Source of the DNA: Pusillibacter faecalis
GTDB taxonomy: Bacteria > Bacillota > Clostridia > Oscillospirales > Oscillospiraceae
Reading direction: 5' to 3'
Length of the DNA: 64,000 bases
NCBI RefSeq assembly: GCF_018408705.1
Contig: NZ_AP023420.1
Span: 744,001 to 808,000, forward strand
The position numbers and the translations under genes are program-made. Below are positions 1 to 6,312 of the stretch, one piece after another. The number at the start of each line of letters is the position of its first letter. The stretch's first letter is position 1. The notes below the pieces were generated by a model. The model saw only the letters and a list, made by a program, of their open reading frames with translations. It had not been told where the DNA came from and did no database searches.

Positions 1-69
1 AATCTGCCGTTCCTCGTTTTGGTCTTTCGAGGACACTCGTGCATATCCAACGCAAATGCTCTCGGCCAT
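1..69 (-). CDS. Resolvase/invertase-type small serine recombinase, N-terminal 23 codons only
   Basis: Reading leftwards from an ATG at 69, the frame stays open to the window edge. It gives a start typical of Pin/Hin/resolvase proteins, with the motif GYARVSSKDQN, in which Ser13 would be the catalytic nucleophile. A GGGAGG sequence lies about nine bases upstream of the start, and a very good promoter lies at 100-129. The rest of the gene is outside the window, so its length and any partner genes are unknown. It is distinct from the large serine recombinase at the right end of the element. It could be a DNA invertase, a multimer resolvase or a second integrase. Confidence 0.8.
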   Translation of the reverse strand, partial: MAESICVGYARVSSKDQNEERQI

Positions 70-99
70 CACATTTCGCCTCCCTTTATTTGCAAATTC

Positions 100-129
100 A
101 TTGTAGCAAATATCTTTGTTGTTTGTCAA
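100..129 (-). promoter_or_regulatory. Promoter of the left-edge resolvase
   Basis: On the minus strand TTGACA (124-129) and TACAAT (100-105) are separated by 18 bases. This is close to the sigma-A consensus and sits about 30 bases upstream of the resolvase start codon. Confidence 0.75.
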
Positions 130-345
130 CATCTTTTTTGCTTTTTTAATTTTTCGGTGGTGGTGGTACTCAGGTGGTGGGTGCCCGTTCCGGCCTATCC
201 CCCGGAGGTGTCCGCCGCGCCATCCGCCTTGTAATTCCTTGATTATCTAGGGTATACTCCAAGCAAACCGCCCACACATATATAATAATAATTTGCCACA
301 AATCAAACCCGCTACAAAAATAAATAAAAATATTTATAAAATAGA
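130..345. other. Divergent intergenic region without a recognised gene
   Basis: This stretch separates the leftward resolvase promoter from the rightward promoter at 346. It contains a GGT-rich run near 160-180 and a GC-rich patch around 180-235, then AT-rich DNA. The open frames here lack ribosome-binding sites. I see no convincing gene. Confidence 0.5.
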
Positions 346-379
346 TTGACAATATCAAACCAACATGCTATCATATAAT
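346..379 (+). promoter_or_regulatory. Promoter of the small rightward operon
   Basis: TTGACA at 346-351 is followed after 17 bases by TATCAT (369-374), and a perfect TATAAT overlaps just downstream (374-379). The first gene with a strong Shine-Dalgarno site starts at 427, leaving a short leader. Confidence 0.75.
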
Positions 380-426
380 CACAGCAAGGGAAACCGAGCT
401 GAATCCACCGGGCAGGAGGTAAGACA

Positions 427-558
427 ATGGAGGAATACAGTATGACAGCAACTGAGGCCGCAAGGCTGATTGACTGGCTAACAGCACACGGCCACACCGC
501 GGAGGATGCCACAGAGTGCATTAAGTACATCGCAACCGGAACCCAGCAAGACAAATAA
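427..558 (+). CDS. Small protein of unknown function, 43 aa
   Basis: The reading frame starts with ATG seven bases after a clear AGGAGG and is the first gene behind the promoter at 346-379. The product is short, soluble and mildly acidic, rich in Ala and Thr, with a helical segment around the motif EAARLIDWL and a single Cys at residue 31. It has no membrane segment and no motif I recognise. A second in-frame Met at codon 6 could also serve as start. It belongs to a run of rightward accessory genes at the left side of the element. The strong ribosome-binding site makes it likely to be real, but its function is unknown. Confidence 0.6.
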   Translation: MEEYSMTATEAARLIDWLTAHGHTAEDATECIKYIATGTQQDK

Positions 559-561
559 AAT

Positions 562-641
562 AGGCTCCCCGCAGCCTACCACAGCACAGGGAGCCTAAAG
601 CGAACAGGGGGCGGCGTAGAGCCTGCCATCTATCCGCCCCC
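562..641 (+). repeat. Two tandem perfect hairpins with equal geometry
   Basis: AGGCTCCC (562-569) pairs perfectly with GGGAGCCT (589-596). GGGGGCGG (607-614) pairs perfectly with CCGCCCCC (634-641). Both have eight-base stems and 19-base loops and sit in the 138-base gap between two small genes. Neither is followed by a T-run, so they are not ordinary terminators. They may be an RNA processing or stability element, or protein-binding sites. Confidence 0.6.
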
Positions 642-696
642 ACTATAACACAACCGGCAGGGGAAAGCAAGGCCACAGGCTGGGAGGGAAAAGCGC

Positions 697-876
697 ATGG
701 AAATTAAAAGCATTTTGGGCAGCCTAACAGAAGATCTACAAAGCGGAACCATAACGCTATATCAAGCCGCAGAAGAACTGTATAATGCGGGATGGACAAA
801 TTACATTGACACTGATAAGGCGAGACGATTGTTACAGCTGTATAACAAAAGCCCCGGCCACCGCTTGCAACAGTGA
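697..876 (+). CDS. Small protein of unknown function, 59 aa
   Basis: ATG is preceded by GGGAGG at a nine-base spacing, and the frame runs to TGA at 874. The product is soluble, with likely helices around SLTEDLQSG and ARRLLQLYN and an aromatic stretch (NAGWTNYID). No known domain is recognised. It resembles the short regulatory-looking proteins common in mobile elements of gut Firmicutes, but that is only an impression. It lies downstream of the twin hairpins and probably shares the transcript that starts at 346. Confidence 0.55.
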   Translation: MEIKSILGSLTEDLQSGTITLYQAAEELYNAGWTNYIDTDKARRLLQLYNKSPGHRLQQ

Positions 877-968
877 CCAGGGCAAAGAGAAGCCCCAGCA
901 GAAACCACTCAAACCAGGGCACGCCCATTATACCACGGGCGGCCCTCCATGACAAGGAGAAAAAAACA

Positions 969-1283
969 ATGGAAAAACTAAATAGAATGTGCGCCGACTG
1001 CCTGAAGCTGGGCAAAGAGTGCGAGGGCACCAACTGCCAGACCTGGACGGGCTGCGTGTATCGGGTTACAATCCTTGACGAGATGAAGCGCCAAGCCGCC
1101 GAGATCAACCGCCAAAAGGCCGAGGCCATCAAGACCGGCAAGAACCAGATCACCTATAACGACCACAAGGGACAGGCCCACACGCTGTATTATATCGGCG
1201 GGCGCTGGGTGGACAACGGCACCCGGCAGCGCATTAACCGGCAGTTTCCCCACGCCGTGGAGTATGGGAGGGCCGCACAATGA
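969..1283 (+). CDS. Hypothetical Cys-containing phage-element protein, 104 aa
   Basis: The frame is open from 873, but the start chosen is the ATG at 969, which follows GGAG at nine bases; the upstream part would overlap the previous gene. The N-terminal 30 residues hold five cysteines in a CADC..GKEC..NCQTWTGC pattern, suggesting a small metal-binding module. A helical Lys/Glu/Ala-rich middle and a C-terminal segment with YYIGGRWVDNGTR follow. Its stop overlaps the next start by four bases (ATGA), so the two are translationally coupled. I do not recognise the family. Confidence 0.65.
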   Translation: MEKLNRMCADCLKLGKECEGTNCQTWTGCVYRVTILDEMKRQAAEINRQKAEAIKTGKNQITYNDHKGQAHTLYYIGGRWVDNGTRQRINRQFPHAVEYGRAAQ

Positions 1284-1585
1284 AAATGAATCAACTTTTT
1301 ACGGCCTATTACATGGACAGAACGGCAGTTTATGAAAAAAGCCTTGATTATATCTATTCACATAACCCGGACAACTTAAGAGAAATTCGTCCCACAATTT
1401 GGCTGTGGAAAGGCGACATTTCCCCCGTTTTTTTCGTGGACTATGTGGGCGACGGCGTGGGCTGTACTCTTGCTACATTTGATAAGTTAGCAGACGCGCA
1501 GAAATACCGGGAACAAATCGGGGAAATGACCGAAGAAGAGTTTGAAAACTGGCTTATAAATGAGCGATGGGCGGCGCGGGCTTGA
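1280..1585 (+). CDS. Hypothetical phage-element protein, 101 aa
   Basis: The start codon overlaps the upstream stop as ATGA, a typical coupled pair. The protein is soluble and aromatic-rich, with a segment IWLWKGDISPVFFVDYVGDG near the middle and an acidic C-terminal helix (EMTEEEFENWL). No signal peptide, membrane helix or known motif is visible. It is the last sizeable gene of the rightward operon. Its function is unknown. Confidence 0.65.
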   Translation: MKMNQLFTAYYMDRTAVYEKSLDYIYSHNPDNLREIRPTIWLWKGDISPVFFVDYVGDGVGCTLATFDKLADAQKYREQIGEMTEEEFENWLINERWAARA

Positions 1586-1617
1586 CCCGCCCGCCGGAGA
1601 ATGGAGGTGACCCCCGC

Positions 1618-1683
1618 TTGATTGTCCTGTTTGTCTTGCTACTCCCGATCATGATTATCTGGGAAACGGCGAAAAAATCTTGA
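1618..1683 (+). CDS. Possible 21-aa hydrophobic peptide with TTG start
   Basis: An unusually complete Shine-Dalgarno sequence (GGAGGTGA) begins 15 bases before a TTG codon that opens a frame for a single hydrophobic helix (IVLFVLLLPIMIIW) ending in a short Lys-rich tail. It sits between the last sizeable gene of the operon and the terminator at 1696. The peptide could be a membrane microprotein, but with a TTG start and only 21 codons it could also be chance. Confidence 0.35.
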   Translation: MIVLFVLLLPIMIIWETAKKS

Positions 1684-1695
1684 ATACCACCAGCG

Positions 1696-1730
1696 CCCGC
1701 CCTGGGCTTTCCTGGGGCGGGTTTTCTTTT
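1696..1730 (+). terminator. Rho-independent terminator of the small rightward operon
   Basis: CCCGCCC (1696-1702) pairs with GGGCGGG (1715-1721), followed by TTTTCTTTT. It closes the rightward operon. Confidence 0.75.
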
Positions 1731-1956
1731 GCCCATGTCCCCTAAGCTTCCCGCCGCTTGCGTGGCCTCCTATGGTCAGCAGGCGGCATTTTTGCGCCCG
1801 TGTCCAGCGGGGCAGGGGAGAGGCAAAAAAGCAAAACCTCCGTAAAGGCCATTTACAGGCCCGTAGAGCAGTTTTAATGCCTGTCAGTGTTCTTATATTC
1901 CCACGCTCTAAAACGTCCCACAGCGCCCCGCAGAGCGCCCGGCATGATATAAAGCA
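1731..1956. other. Convergent intergenic region
   Basis: This stretch lies between the terminator of the rightward operon and the hairpin at the end of the leftward operon. Open frames cross it on both strands but none has a ribosome-binding site. I see no gene. Confidence 0.4.
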
Positions 1957-1988
1957 CCCCGGCCCACTCCACCAGGAGCAAGCCGGGG
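1957..1988 (-). terminator. Hairpin at the end of the leftward operon
   Basis: On the minus strand CCCCGGC and GCCGGGG form a seven-base stem five bases after the stop codon of the 99-aa gene. The following sequence, TGCTTTATAT, is only weakly T-rich, so termination may be partial. Confidence 0.5.
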
Positions 1989-1993
1989 CATTG

Positions 1994-2293
1994 TCATTTG
2001 TTGCGGGCAAGGGATAGGACGGCACAACGGGACTTGTCGGCGTCCCACCAGGCGCAGCGGGGGCCGTCACACTGCCCGCCGATATACTCCACGCGGGGCA
2101 TCTCTCCATCGGCCCGATACTTAATCGCGCCAGCTTTCAGCGCTTTGGCCAGATCCGGCTCGGGGGCGCAGTTCCAAATGGTCAGCACCGGCGGCTCAGC
2201 AGCCTTCAGCGGGCACAACTTCCCACGCGTGAGGCTGTCATAGTCGCTGGCCTCTGCGCCATAGTCGCTACCATAGTCGATAGTCGTTGCCAT
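1994..2293 (-). CDS. Hypothetical protein, 99 aa, last gene of the leftward operon
   Basis: Translation starts at an ATG nine bases after a GGAGGAG formed by the Glu codons that end the upstream gene. The N-terminus has three short imperfect repeats around DYGSDYG. The C-terminal half has a CDGPRCAWWDADKSRC pattern, suggesting a small Cys-bound metal site. The next gene expected in a packaging operon would be the large terminase, but this protein is far too short and carries no ATPase motif. A hairpin follows the stop codon. Function unknown. Confidence 0.6.
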   Translation of the reverse strand: MATTIDYGSDYGAEASDYDSLTRGKLCPLKAAEPPVLTIWNCAPEPDLAKALKAGAIKYRADGEMPRVEYIGGQCDGPRCAWWDADKSRCAVLSLARNK

Positions 2294-2299
2294 AGTCGT

Positions 2300-2887
2300 T
2301 TACTCCTCCTCCACCACAGAGCCGGCGATCCGCTCTTCAAGCTGCTTTTGGTCAGCAATAGTCCCTAACGGGTTGTTGGGCGTGAGCACCACTTCGGACT
2401 TGTCCACAAGGCCGTCATAGTTCTTTTGCCACCAGACCAGAGTAACAGGGTTGAGCTTGCCATCAGCCCCTAACATTTCACGGTAAGAACCGCAAAAAAT
2501 CTTCACTTTTTTAATGAGGGCGGAATGTTCTGGACTGCGTGAACGTCCATTTTCCCAGTCGTAAACATCATCGCGGGTGATACCCATAGCAAAGTAAGCT
2601 ACCTGGTTTGTGACACGAACATCCCTTTCAAAGCAGAGTGAAACATAGTCCCAAAATCGCTTTTCCATAGCCTGAACATCGGACTTATCAACAGGGCCCC
2701 ACTTTCCGACTTCCATAAGGAACCCGGCAATCTTGGAGTTGTCACCCGGTTTGGTATGTACGCCGTTATCTCCAATCACAGGAGAGTTCCCACCACGGGG
2801 TTTCATCTTCCGCTTAACGAGTTCCTTCCCCTGCTCCATAGTCGCATCATTCTTGTTCAGAGTTGTCACCTTCCTTCGCAAACCCAA
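2300..2887 (-). CDS. Terminase small subunit-like (DNA-packaging) protein
   Basis: The 195-residue frame carries features I associate with phage small terminase/DNA-packaging proteins of clostridial phages. A helix-turn-helix-like stretch (VTNQVAYFAMGITRDDVYDWENG) is followed by a C-terminal NPVTLVWWQKNYDGL segment and a VVLTPNNPLG motif. In such phages this protein binds the packaging site and presents DNA to the large terminase. Start choice is uncertain: an internal Met at codon 17 (position 2839) would leave an eight-base gap after the upstream gene, whereas the long form overlaps it by 41 bases. The large subunit does not follow, which is odd for a packaging module. Confidence 0.5.
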   Translation of the reverse strand: MGLRRKVTTLNKNDATMEQGKELVKRKMKPRGGNSPVIGDNGVHTKPGDNSKIAGFLMEVGKWGPVDKSDVQAMEKRFWDYVSLCFERDVRVTNQVAYFAMGITRDDVYDWENGRSRSPEHSALIKKVKIFCGSYREMLGADGKLNPVTLVWWQKNYDGLVDKSEVVLTPNNPLGTIADQKQLEERIAGSVVEEE

Positions 2888-3281
2888 ACCTCTCTCTTGC
2901 TCTCTTTGCCATGTTTTCCCGCTGTTCTTCCGATAGTTCCTTTGGAGCGCGGACTTTAATCCACTTCTTGGGGAAAGTATATTCCCTCATTCCTTCACCA
3001 CTTCTAAGTAAAGTAATTTCTTTGTGTTTTTCGGCAAGTACATCTAAGCGGCGGATCAGGGCACGGTCCATCGTGTAGCAGGAGGCAAGAGGATCTTCCT
3101 GATTGTAGTTGTAGATAGTTTCCATTTCATATTTTGTTAAGTCCAATGTTCGTTCCTCCATTCGAGAAAGAACTTCTTCTTGAAGATCATAGTCGCAACA
3201 ATGTATCTGATAGTCCCTGAGTTGGTCAGAAAGTAGAGTTTTGATAGGATAGGAGAGATGTTTTTGAAGTAAGGCTCCCAT
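2847..3281 (-). CDS. Hypothetical phage protein upstream of the terminase-like gene, possibly frameshifted at its 5' end
   Basis: The 144-residue frame is charged and helical, with a Cys pair (IHCCDYD) and a basic stretch (TFPKKWIKVRAP) near the end, but its ATG at 3281 has no Shine-Dalgarno site. A different frame starting with ATG at 3301, close to the start of the transcript from the promoter at 3326, begins MRYSNPAWEPYFK. It would join this frame exactly if the five-A run at 3261-3265 had six. The true protein therefore may start at 3301, with a single-base deletion or a programmed slip. I do not recognise the family. Confidence 0.6.
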   Translation of the reverse strand: MGALLQKHLSYPIKTLLSDQLRDYQIHCCDYDLQEEVLSRMEERTLDLTKYEMETIYNYNQEDPLASCYTMDRALIRRLDVLAEKHKEITLLRSGEGMREYTFPKKWIKVRAPKELSEEQRENMAKRARERFGFAKEGDNSEQE

Positions 3282-3325
3282 GCAGGATTACTATATCTCA
3301 TTTTTTCTTATATATCCCCTTTTAT

Positions 3326-3354
3326 ATCATACAATAGAACTTCCAACCTGTCAA
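3326..3354 (-). promoter_or_regulatory. Internal promoter of the terminase-side genes
   Basis: On the minus strand TTGACA (3349-3354) and TATGAT (3326-3331) are 17 bases apart. It overlaps the 3' end of the upstream gene and would drive the last three leftward genes separately from the early operon. Confidence 0.7.
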
Positions 3355-3569
3355 GCCTCAAATGCTTTCTTTGTTATTTCCAATATCTGTTCTGCCGTAT
3401 ATTTGTTTGTTCCGTTGTCTGATTCAACTCCATTCATTGCAAAAATGCCCATTTTGTGATACATCGTCGCGCTGTTTGAGTTGATGACAAAATATGTGTC
3501 GTGTGGATAGTTTTCCTGAAGCCACTTAATCGTATTTTTTAGCAAAGGATAGATTTCATTGTACTGCAT
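3351..3569 (-). CDS. Hypothetical protein, 72 aa
   Basis: This short leftward gene starts with ATG at 3569, after a GAGGAGGTGAATT ribosome-binding region. The product is soluble, with NSNSATMYHKMGIFAMNG in the middle and a helical C-terminus (AEQILEITKKAFEA). No domain is recognised. The promoter of the following genes lies inside its last codons. It is separated from its upstream neighbour by a short gap, while most genes to its right overlap. Confidence 0.6.
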   Translation of the reverse strand: MQYNEIYPLLKNTIKWLQENYPHDTYFVINSNSATMYHKMGIFAMNGVESDNGTNKYTAEQILEITKKAFEA

Positions 3570-3597
3570 AATTCACCTCCTCAGCCTATCCGGGAAC

Positions 3598-3882
3598 TCA
3601 TTCAAGGGCTATCCCTCCCACAATTTTGGCGCCCGCTTCAGACTCTAAGACGGTATGTAAATCCTCGATGCTGCAATAGCCTTCCGCAATGCTGTCCGCC
3701 AAGTCTCCAACCTCTTTCCAGACCTTTTGCAGAGCTTCCAGATCAAAGCCCTCCTTATCGCGCAGGGCCATCAAAAATAGAGCGCTTGCGAATTTGATGC
3801 CATCATCCCGTCCACGAAGCTCAGCCCGTTTTACATCTGCCTTTGACGCCGGCTGTCTGCGGGGGTTGACTTTTTTACTCAT
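3598..3882 (-). CDS. Hypothetical helical protein, 94 aa
   Basis: The start chosen is the ATG at 3882, nine bases after AAGGAG; an open extension to 3960 lies inside the previous gene. The N-terminus is basic (MSKKVNPRRQ). The rest is predicted helical with Asp/Glu/Leu/Ala-rich stretches and no cysteines of note. It overlaps the DUF551 gene by eight bases. No known family is recognised, but the layout is typical of accessory early phage genes. Confidence 0.6.
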   Translation of the reverse strand: MSKKVNPRRQPASKADVKRAELRGRDDGIKFASALFLMALRDKEGFDLEALQKVWKEVGDLADSIAEGYCSIEDLHTVLESEAGAKIVGGIALE

Positions 3883-4093
3883 GCTGCTGATTCTCCTTTG
3901 GTGGTTCGGGGAGGGGCATCCATGCAACAACCTCAATCCAAGGTCGGCCTGTATTGTCAAGTAAATACCAATGGTCCCCTGTGTAATGTGTCAATTCAAA
4001 ATGTTCCGCTTTTTGAGATGTATTCCGCCAGTATACCAACACTTCTTGCCCCACTTCCGGCAACCGCTCCCTGACGCTAATCCACTCGCTCAT
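3875..4093 (-). CDS. DUF551-family phage protein
   Basis: This 72-residue protein shows the DUF551 hallmark: WISVRERLPE at the start, VLVYW in the middle, and a terminal VVAWMPLPEPP. These are small proteins of unknown function common in phage early regions of Firmicutes and Proteobacteria. The start at 4093 is chosen because its ATG overlaps the upstream stop as ATGA; an in-frame ATG four codons earlier exists. Confidence 0.85.
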   Translation of the reverse strand: MSEWISVRERLPEVGQEVLVYWRNTSQKAEHFELTHYTGDHWYLLDNTGRPWIEVVAWMPLPEPPKENQQHE

Positions 4094-4497
4094 GCTGTCC
4101 GCCACCTCTCTAACACATTGATTATCTCAACTGCCGTGTCATAGTCGATACGGAATCTATTATAATATAGTTCGGAAATCAGGTTCCGCGCCTTGTAGAT
4201 GGTGTCTCGCCGCTTCTTCTCAGCAGCATCTTCCGCTTCTTGAAGTTCTGCCTCGATAAGCAATTCTGCCGTTGGCGGGCTAATCTCTCCAGGTGTTTTC
4301 CCATAGCCGCCTACTCTTCCAGACCAGCTCCATGAAGATTCTTTAAAACTGCCCCGATTGGTCCTGACAATACCAGATGGAGTGACTTTTTCTACTTTGG
4401 CAGTTTGAATCCTTCCCGCAACCCCAAACCCGCTGTATATCACGATATCTCCCGGCTTTAACGATTTCACCCATGCCAGTGATTCTTCTTTTGTCAT
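4090..4497 (-). CDS. Hypothetical phage protein, 135 aa
   Basis: The N-terminal half (about 1-60) is beta-rich with Gly/Ser/Trp (SLKPGDIVIYSGFG), suggesting a small SH3-like or KOW-like barrel. It is followed by an Ala/Glu coiled segment (ELQEAEDAAEKKRRD) and a helical tail. The gene overlaps both neighbours by four bases (ATGA), so it is coupled in the operon. No domain assignment is certain and the function is unknown. Confidence 0.65.
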   Translation of the reverse strand: MTKEESLAWVKSLKPGDIVIYSGFGVAGRIQTAKVEKVTPSGIVRTNRGSFKESSWSWSGRVGGYGKTPGEISPPTAELLIEAELQEAEDAAEKKRRDTIYKARNLISELYYNRFRIDYDTAVEIINVLERWRTA

Positions 4498-4649
4498 TGC
4501 CCGCCCTCCCCGTCGTGGATGTTGCTGATGATCTCAATTCCGCTCGTTGAAAGGTGCTTGTTTGCGCCCATACTTTCAGCGCCATTCAGCCAAACGCAAA
4601 ATCTATTCCATTCTGGGTCATAGCATACAGGAGCTTCTTTTTTGTTCAC
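4494..4649 (-). CDS. Small hypothetical protein with GTG start, 51 aa
   Basis: The GTG start overlaps the stop of the YopX-like gene as GTGA, and its own stop overlaps the next start as ATGA, so it fits exactly into a chain of coupled genes. The sequence (NKKEAPVCYDPEWNRFCVWL) continues into a short Gly-rich end. It is too short for a fold call, and I find no known family. The perfect overlaps on both sides are the main evidence that it is translated. Confidence 0.6.
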   Translation of the reverse strand: MNKKEAPVCYDPEWNRFCVWLNGAESMGANKHLSTSGIEIISNIHDGEGGQ

Positions 4650-4876
4650 CTTTCCAGTTCGTCCAGCGGATAATATCCCCCCTCAAAAATCTTCTTCCTG
4701 TTCCTGTTGGTCAGGCCGGTGTACTCGCAGACCGTTGAGGGGTCAACCTCGTAAGCTTCACCATGTCGATTTCTGAGCATAATAAAGGGATTTAAGCTAT
4801 CATGGAGTCGGTATAGATAACCTTCCACCCATGCACCATCACTCAGCCGTTTGGCTTTGAAAAGGATATCTCTCAT
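4646..4876 (-). CDS. YopX-family protein, short form
   Basis: The 76 residues match the N-terminal half of the phage YopX family: MRDILFKAKR, then WVEGYLY, VDPSTVCEYTGLTNRN and KIFEG. Full-length family members usually continue for another 50 or more residues after KIFEGD, whereas this one ends with a short unrelated tail (GYYPLDELER). It is therefore truncated or a naturally short variant. YopX proteins are of unknown function and common in prophages of Firmicutes. The start overlaps the upstream stop (ATGA). Confidence 0.8.
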   Translation of the reverse strand: MRDILFKAKRLSDGAWVEGYLYRLHDSLNPFIMLRNRHGEAYEVDPSTVCEYTGLTNRNRKKIFEGGYYPLDELER

Positions 4877-5193
4877 TCTTTGCCCTCCATCTCAATCAAA
4901 AACGCCGCATTGCAGGCCAGATGCCATAGATGAGGCAGGCCGCTTTCCGGATCGCACTTCTCACCCTTAAGATAGGACAGCCAGTGCCGGTATAAAGCAT
5001 CCTGATAGCGCTGCGGCTCCACCTGCCGCCAATTCTCCGGGTCGTGGTACTTTTCATTTCCGTACATGCGGACCGCCGTCACAGCCTCGATCAGAGACAC
5101 AGGAACCAGAGTAGGGCGAGGCTTCCCTGCGTCGGCTTTGGCCTTCTGGTCATCTTCATGGACCCATTTGTTGGTAATCATAACTTCGTTCAT
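4873..5193 (-). CDS. DUF5664 (dATP/dGTP diphosphohydrolase-like) protein
   Basis: The 106-residue protein carries the DUF5664 pattern: KADAGKPRPTLVPVSLIEAV, a YGNEKYHDPENWR segment, and a C-terminal LPHLWHLACNAAFLIE helix. Members are annotated as MazG/HD-like phage nucleotide hydrolases, which would fit adjusting the host dNTP pool during element replication; that activity is inferred from family naming only. It overlaps both neighbours by four bases and so belongs to the leftward operon. Confidence 0.75.
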   Translation of the reverse strand: MNEVMITNKWVHEDDQKAKADAGKPRPTLVPVSLIEAVTAVRMYGNEKYHDPENWRQVEPQRYQDALYRHWLSYLKGEKCDPESGLPHLWHLACNAAFLIEMEGKE

Positions 5194-6053
5194 TCCGCAC
5201 CTCCGATGATCTCGTCAAGGGTGATGATTTCTCCCGGGCGGAGGGAGGGGAAACAATCTCTGCTCAAAACGATGGACACTGACCAATCGCTTTTGATTGC
5301 AACCAGTCCATTCCCGTATGCAGCACGGGTCACCGAATCAGCCTCAAGCAACCGTTTGACCGCTCTGGCATCCTCCACCTCCTGCTCCGTCCAGCGGGGT
5401 GGCTCGGTTAAGTCCCAGTATTTAGGGGCAGCTGCGTCTCCTTGCCTTCCGAAATATTGATCACAATACTTTTGCATTTTACATCCCGTACATCTCGCTG
5501 GGGTGTCTCGTTGTTCCTTACAGTGTTCTTTAACTTCTCCCAGCGTCCAATCGCTCAGGGGCTTCGGCTTGTCCATGTTGGTCTCCTCCTTAACCGGTGT
5601 CGAAACAAACGCCCATTCAAAGACATCTGTTGGATCGTTCAATTCCATAAAACATTGTTTCCCGTTGTAATATTCTCCGGGTTTATGATTGCAACTCCCG
5701 GTACTATCTCCGCAAATGGAACAGGTTCTTGTTGCTACTGAGCATCCAATGCTGACTTCTTTCTTTTTTCCGCTCTTGATTTCCTCAATGACCTTGAAAT
5801 TTTCCGGGATATTCTTGATGGACGCATTGGCCTTGATAAACCACTCGCCGTCTTTCCCTTTAAGGACTACTGTGGAAAGAATTTTTGCAATACTGTCTTG
5901 GCCTACAAAACCGTTTTTACCGACAAACATTTTAGACAGTTTACGCAAACACGGAAGTGTAAACCTCTCAAAATCTCTATCGATCTTGGTATCACAAAGA
6001 CGGATTTCAAACTTATAGTATTCCGGCTCATCCTCCACCACCTCATAGCCCAT
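5190..6053 (-). CDS. Composite protein: prohead-protease-like N-half joined to a small phage early protein
   Basis: Residues 1-159 resemble the capsid-maturation protease-like family of clostridial phages, with DFERFTLPCLRKLSKMFVGKNG, KKEVSIGCSVA, a CSICGDSTGSCNH zinc-knuckle-like segment, and DVFEWAFVSTPV. Residues 160-287 look like a separate early protein, starting MDKPKPLSDWTLGEVKEHC and ending RPGEIITLDEIIGG. The internal Met160 (position 5576) follows a perfect AAGGAGG, so the second half may also be made on its own. The frame is uninterrupted across the join. A capsid protease fragment amid replication genes is unexpected and suggests recombination between modules. Which functions survive is unknown. 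Confidence 0.65.
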   Translation of the reverse strand: MGYEVVEDEPEYYKFEIRLCDTKIDRDFERFTLPCLRKLSKMFVGKNGFVGQDSIAKILSTVVLKGKDGEWFIKANASIKNIPENFKVIEEIKSGKKKEVSIGCSVATRTCSICGDSTGSCNHKPGEYYNGKQCFMELNDPTDVFEWAFVSTPVKEETNMDKPKPLSDWTLGEVKEHCKEQRDTPARCTGCKMQKYCDQYFGRQGDAAAPKYWDLTEPPRWTEQEVEDARAVKRLLEADSVTRAAYGNGLVAIKSDWSVSIVLSRDCFPSLRPGEIITLDEIIGGAE

Positions 6054-6312
6054 CAGGCGGGCGGCGGTAGTAATTATCTTTTTTGTCTCTCATACAAGAC
6101 GAGCATTTTTCAAGTGCCCCCATTTCCGCCCATAGACACCCATCGCATATTAGCGCCTCGTTCGGCGGGGTGAGGGTGGCTTTCAGCTCCCTCAATTCTT
6201 CGAACGCTGAATCAAAATCACTTTCGAATCCGTCCAATCCAGAAGGTAAATCTGTTATAAAATCAAACATTTCGTCAAATGCGTTTTTCAAGTTTTCAAT
6301 CGACTTTGCCAT
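6043..6312 (-). CDS. Hypothetical protein with C-terminal Cys cluster, 89 aa
   Basis: The N-terminal half is acidic and helical (NLKNAFDEMFDFITD). The C-terminal third carries CDGC and CSSC pairs, which could bind zinc. It overlaps the downstream composite gene by 11 bases and the upstream 59-aa gene by 17 bases. No family is recognised. The arrangement is typical for phage early-region proteins with a small zinc knuckle. Confidence 0.6.
   Translation of the reverse strand: MAKSIENLKNAFDEMFDFITDLPSGLDGFESDFDSAFEELRELKATLTPPNEALICDGCLWAEMGALEKCSSCMRDKKDNYYRRPPDGL

Noticed and set aside
1639..2109. 156-codon leftward open frame in the convergent gap
   Set aside because: It crosses a terminator and another gene, has no ribosome-binding site and has low-complexity Arg/Pro composition typical of an antisense shadow in GC-rich DNA.
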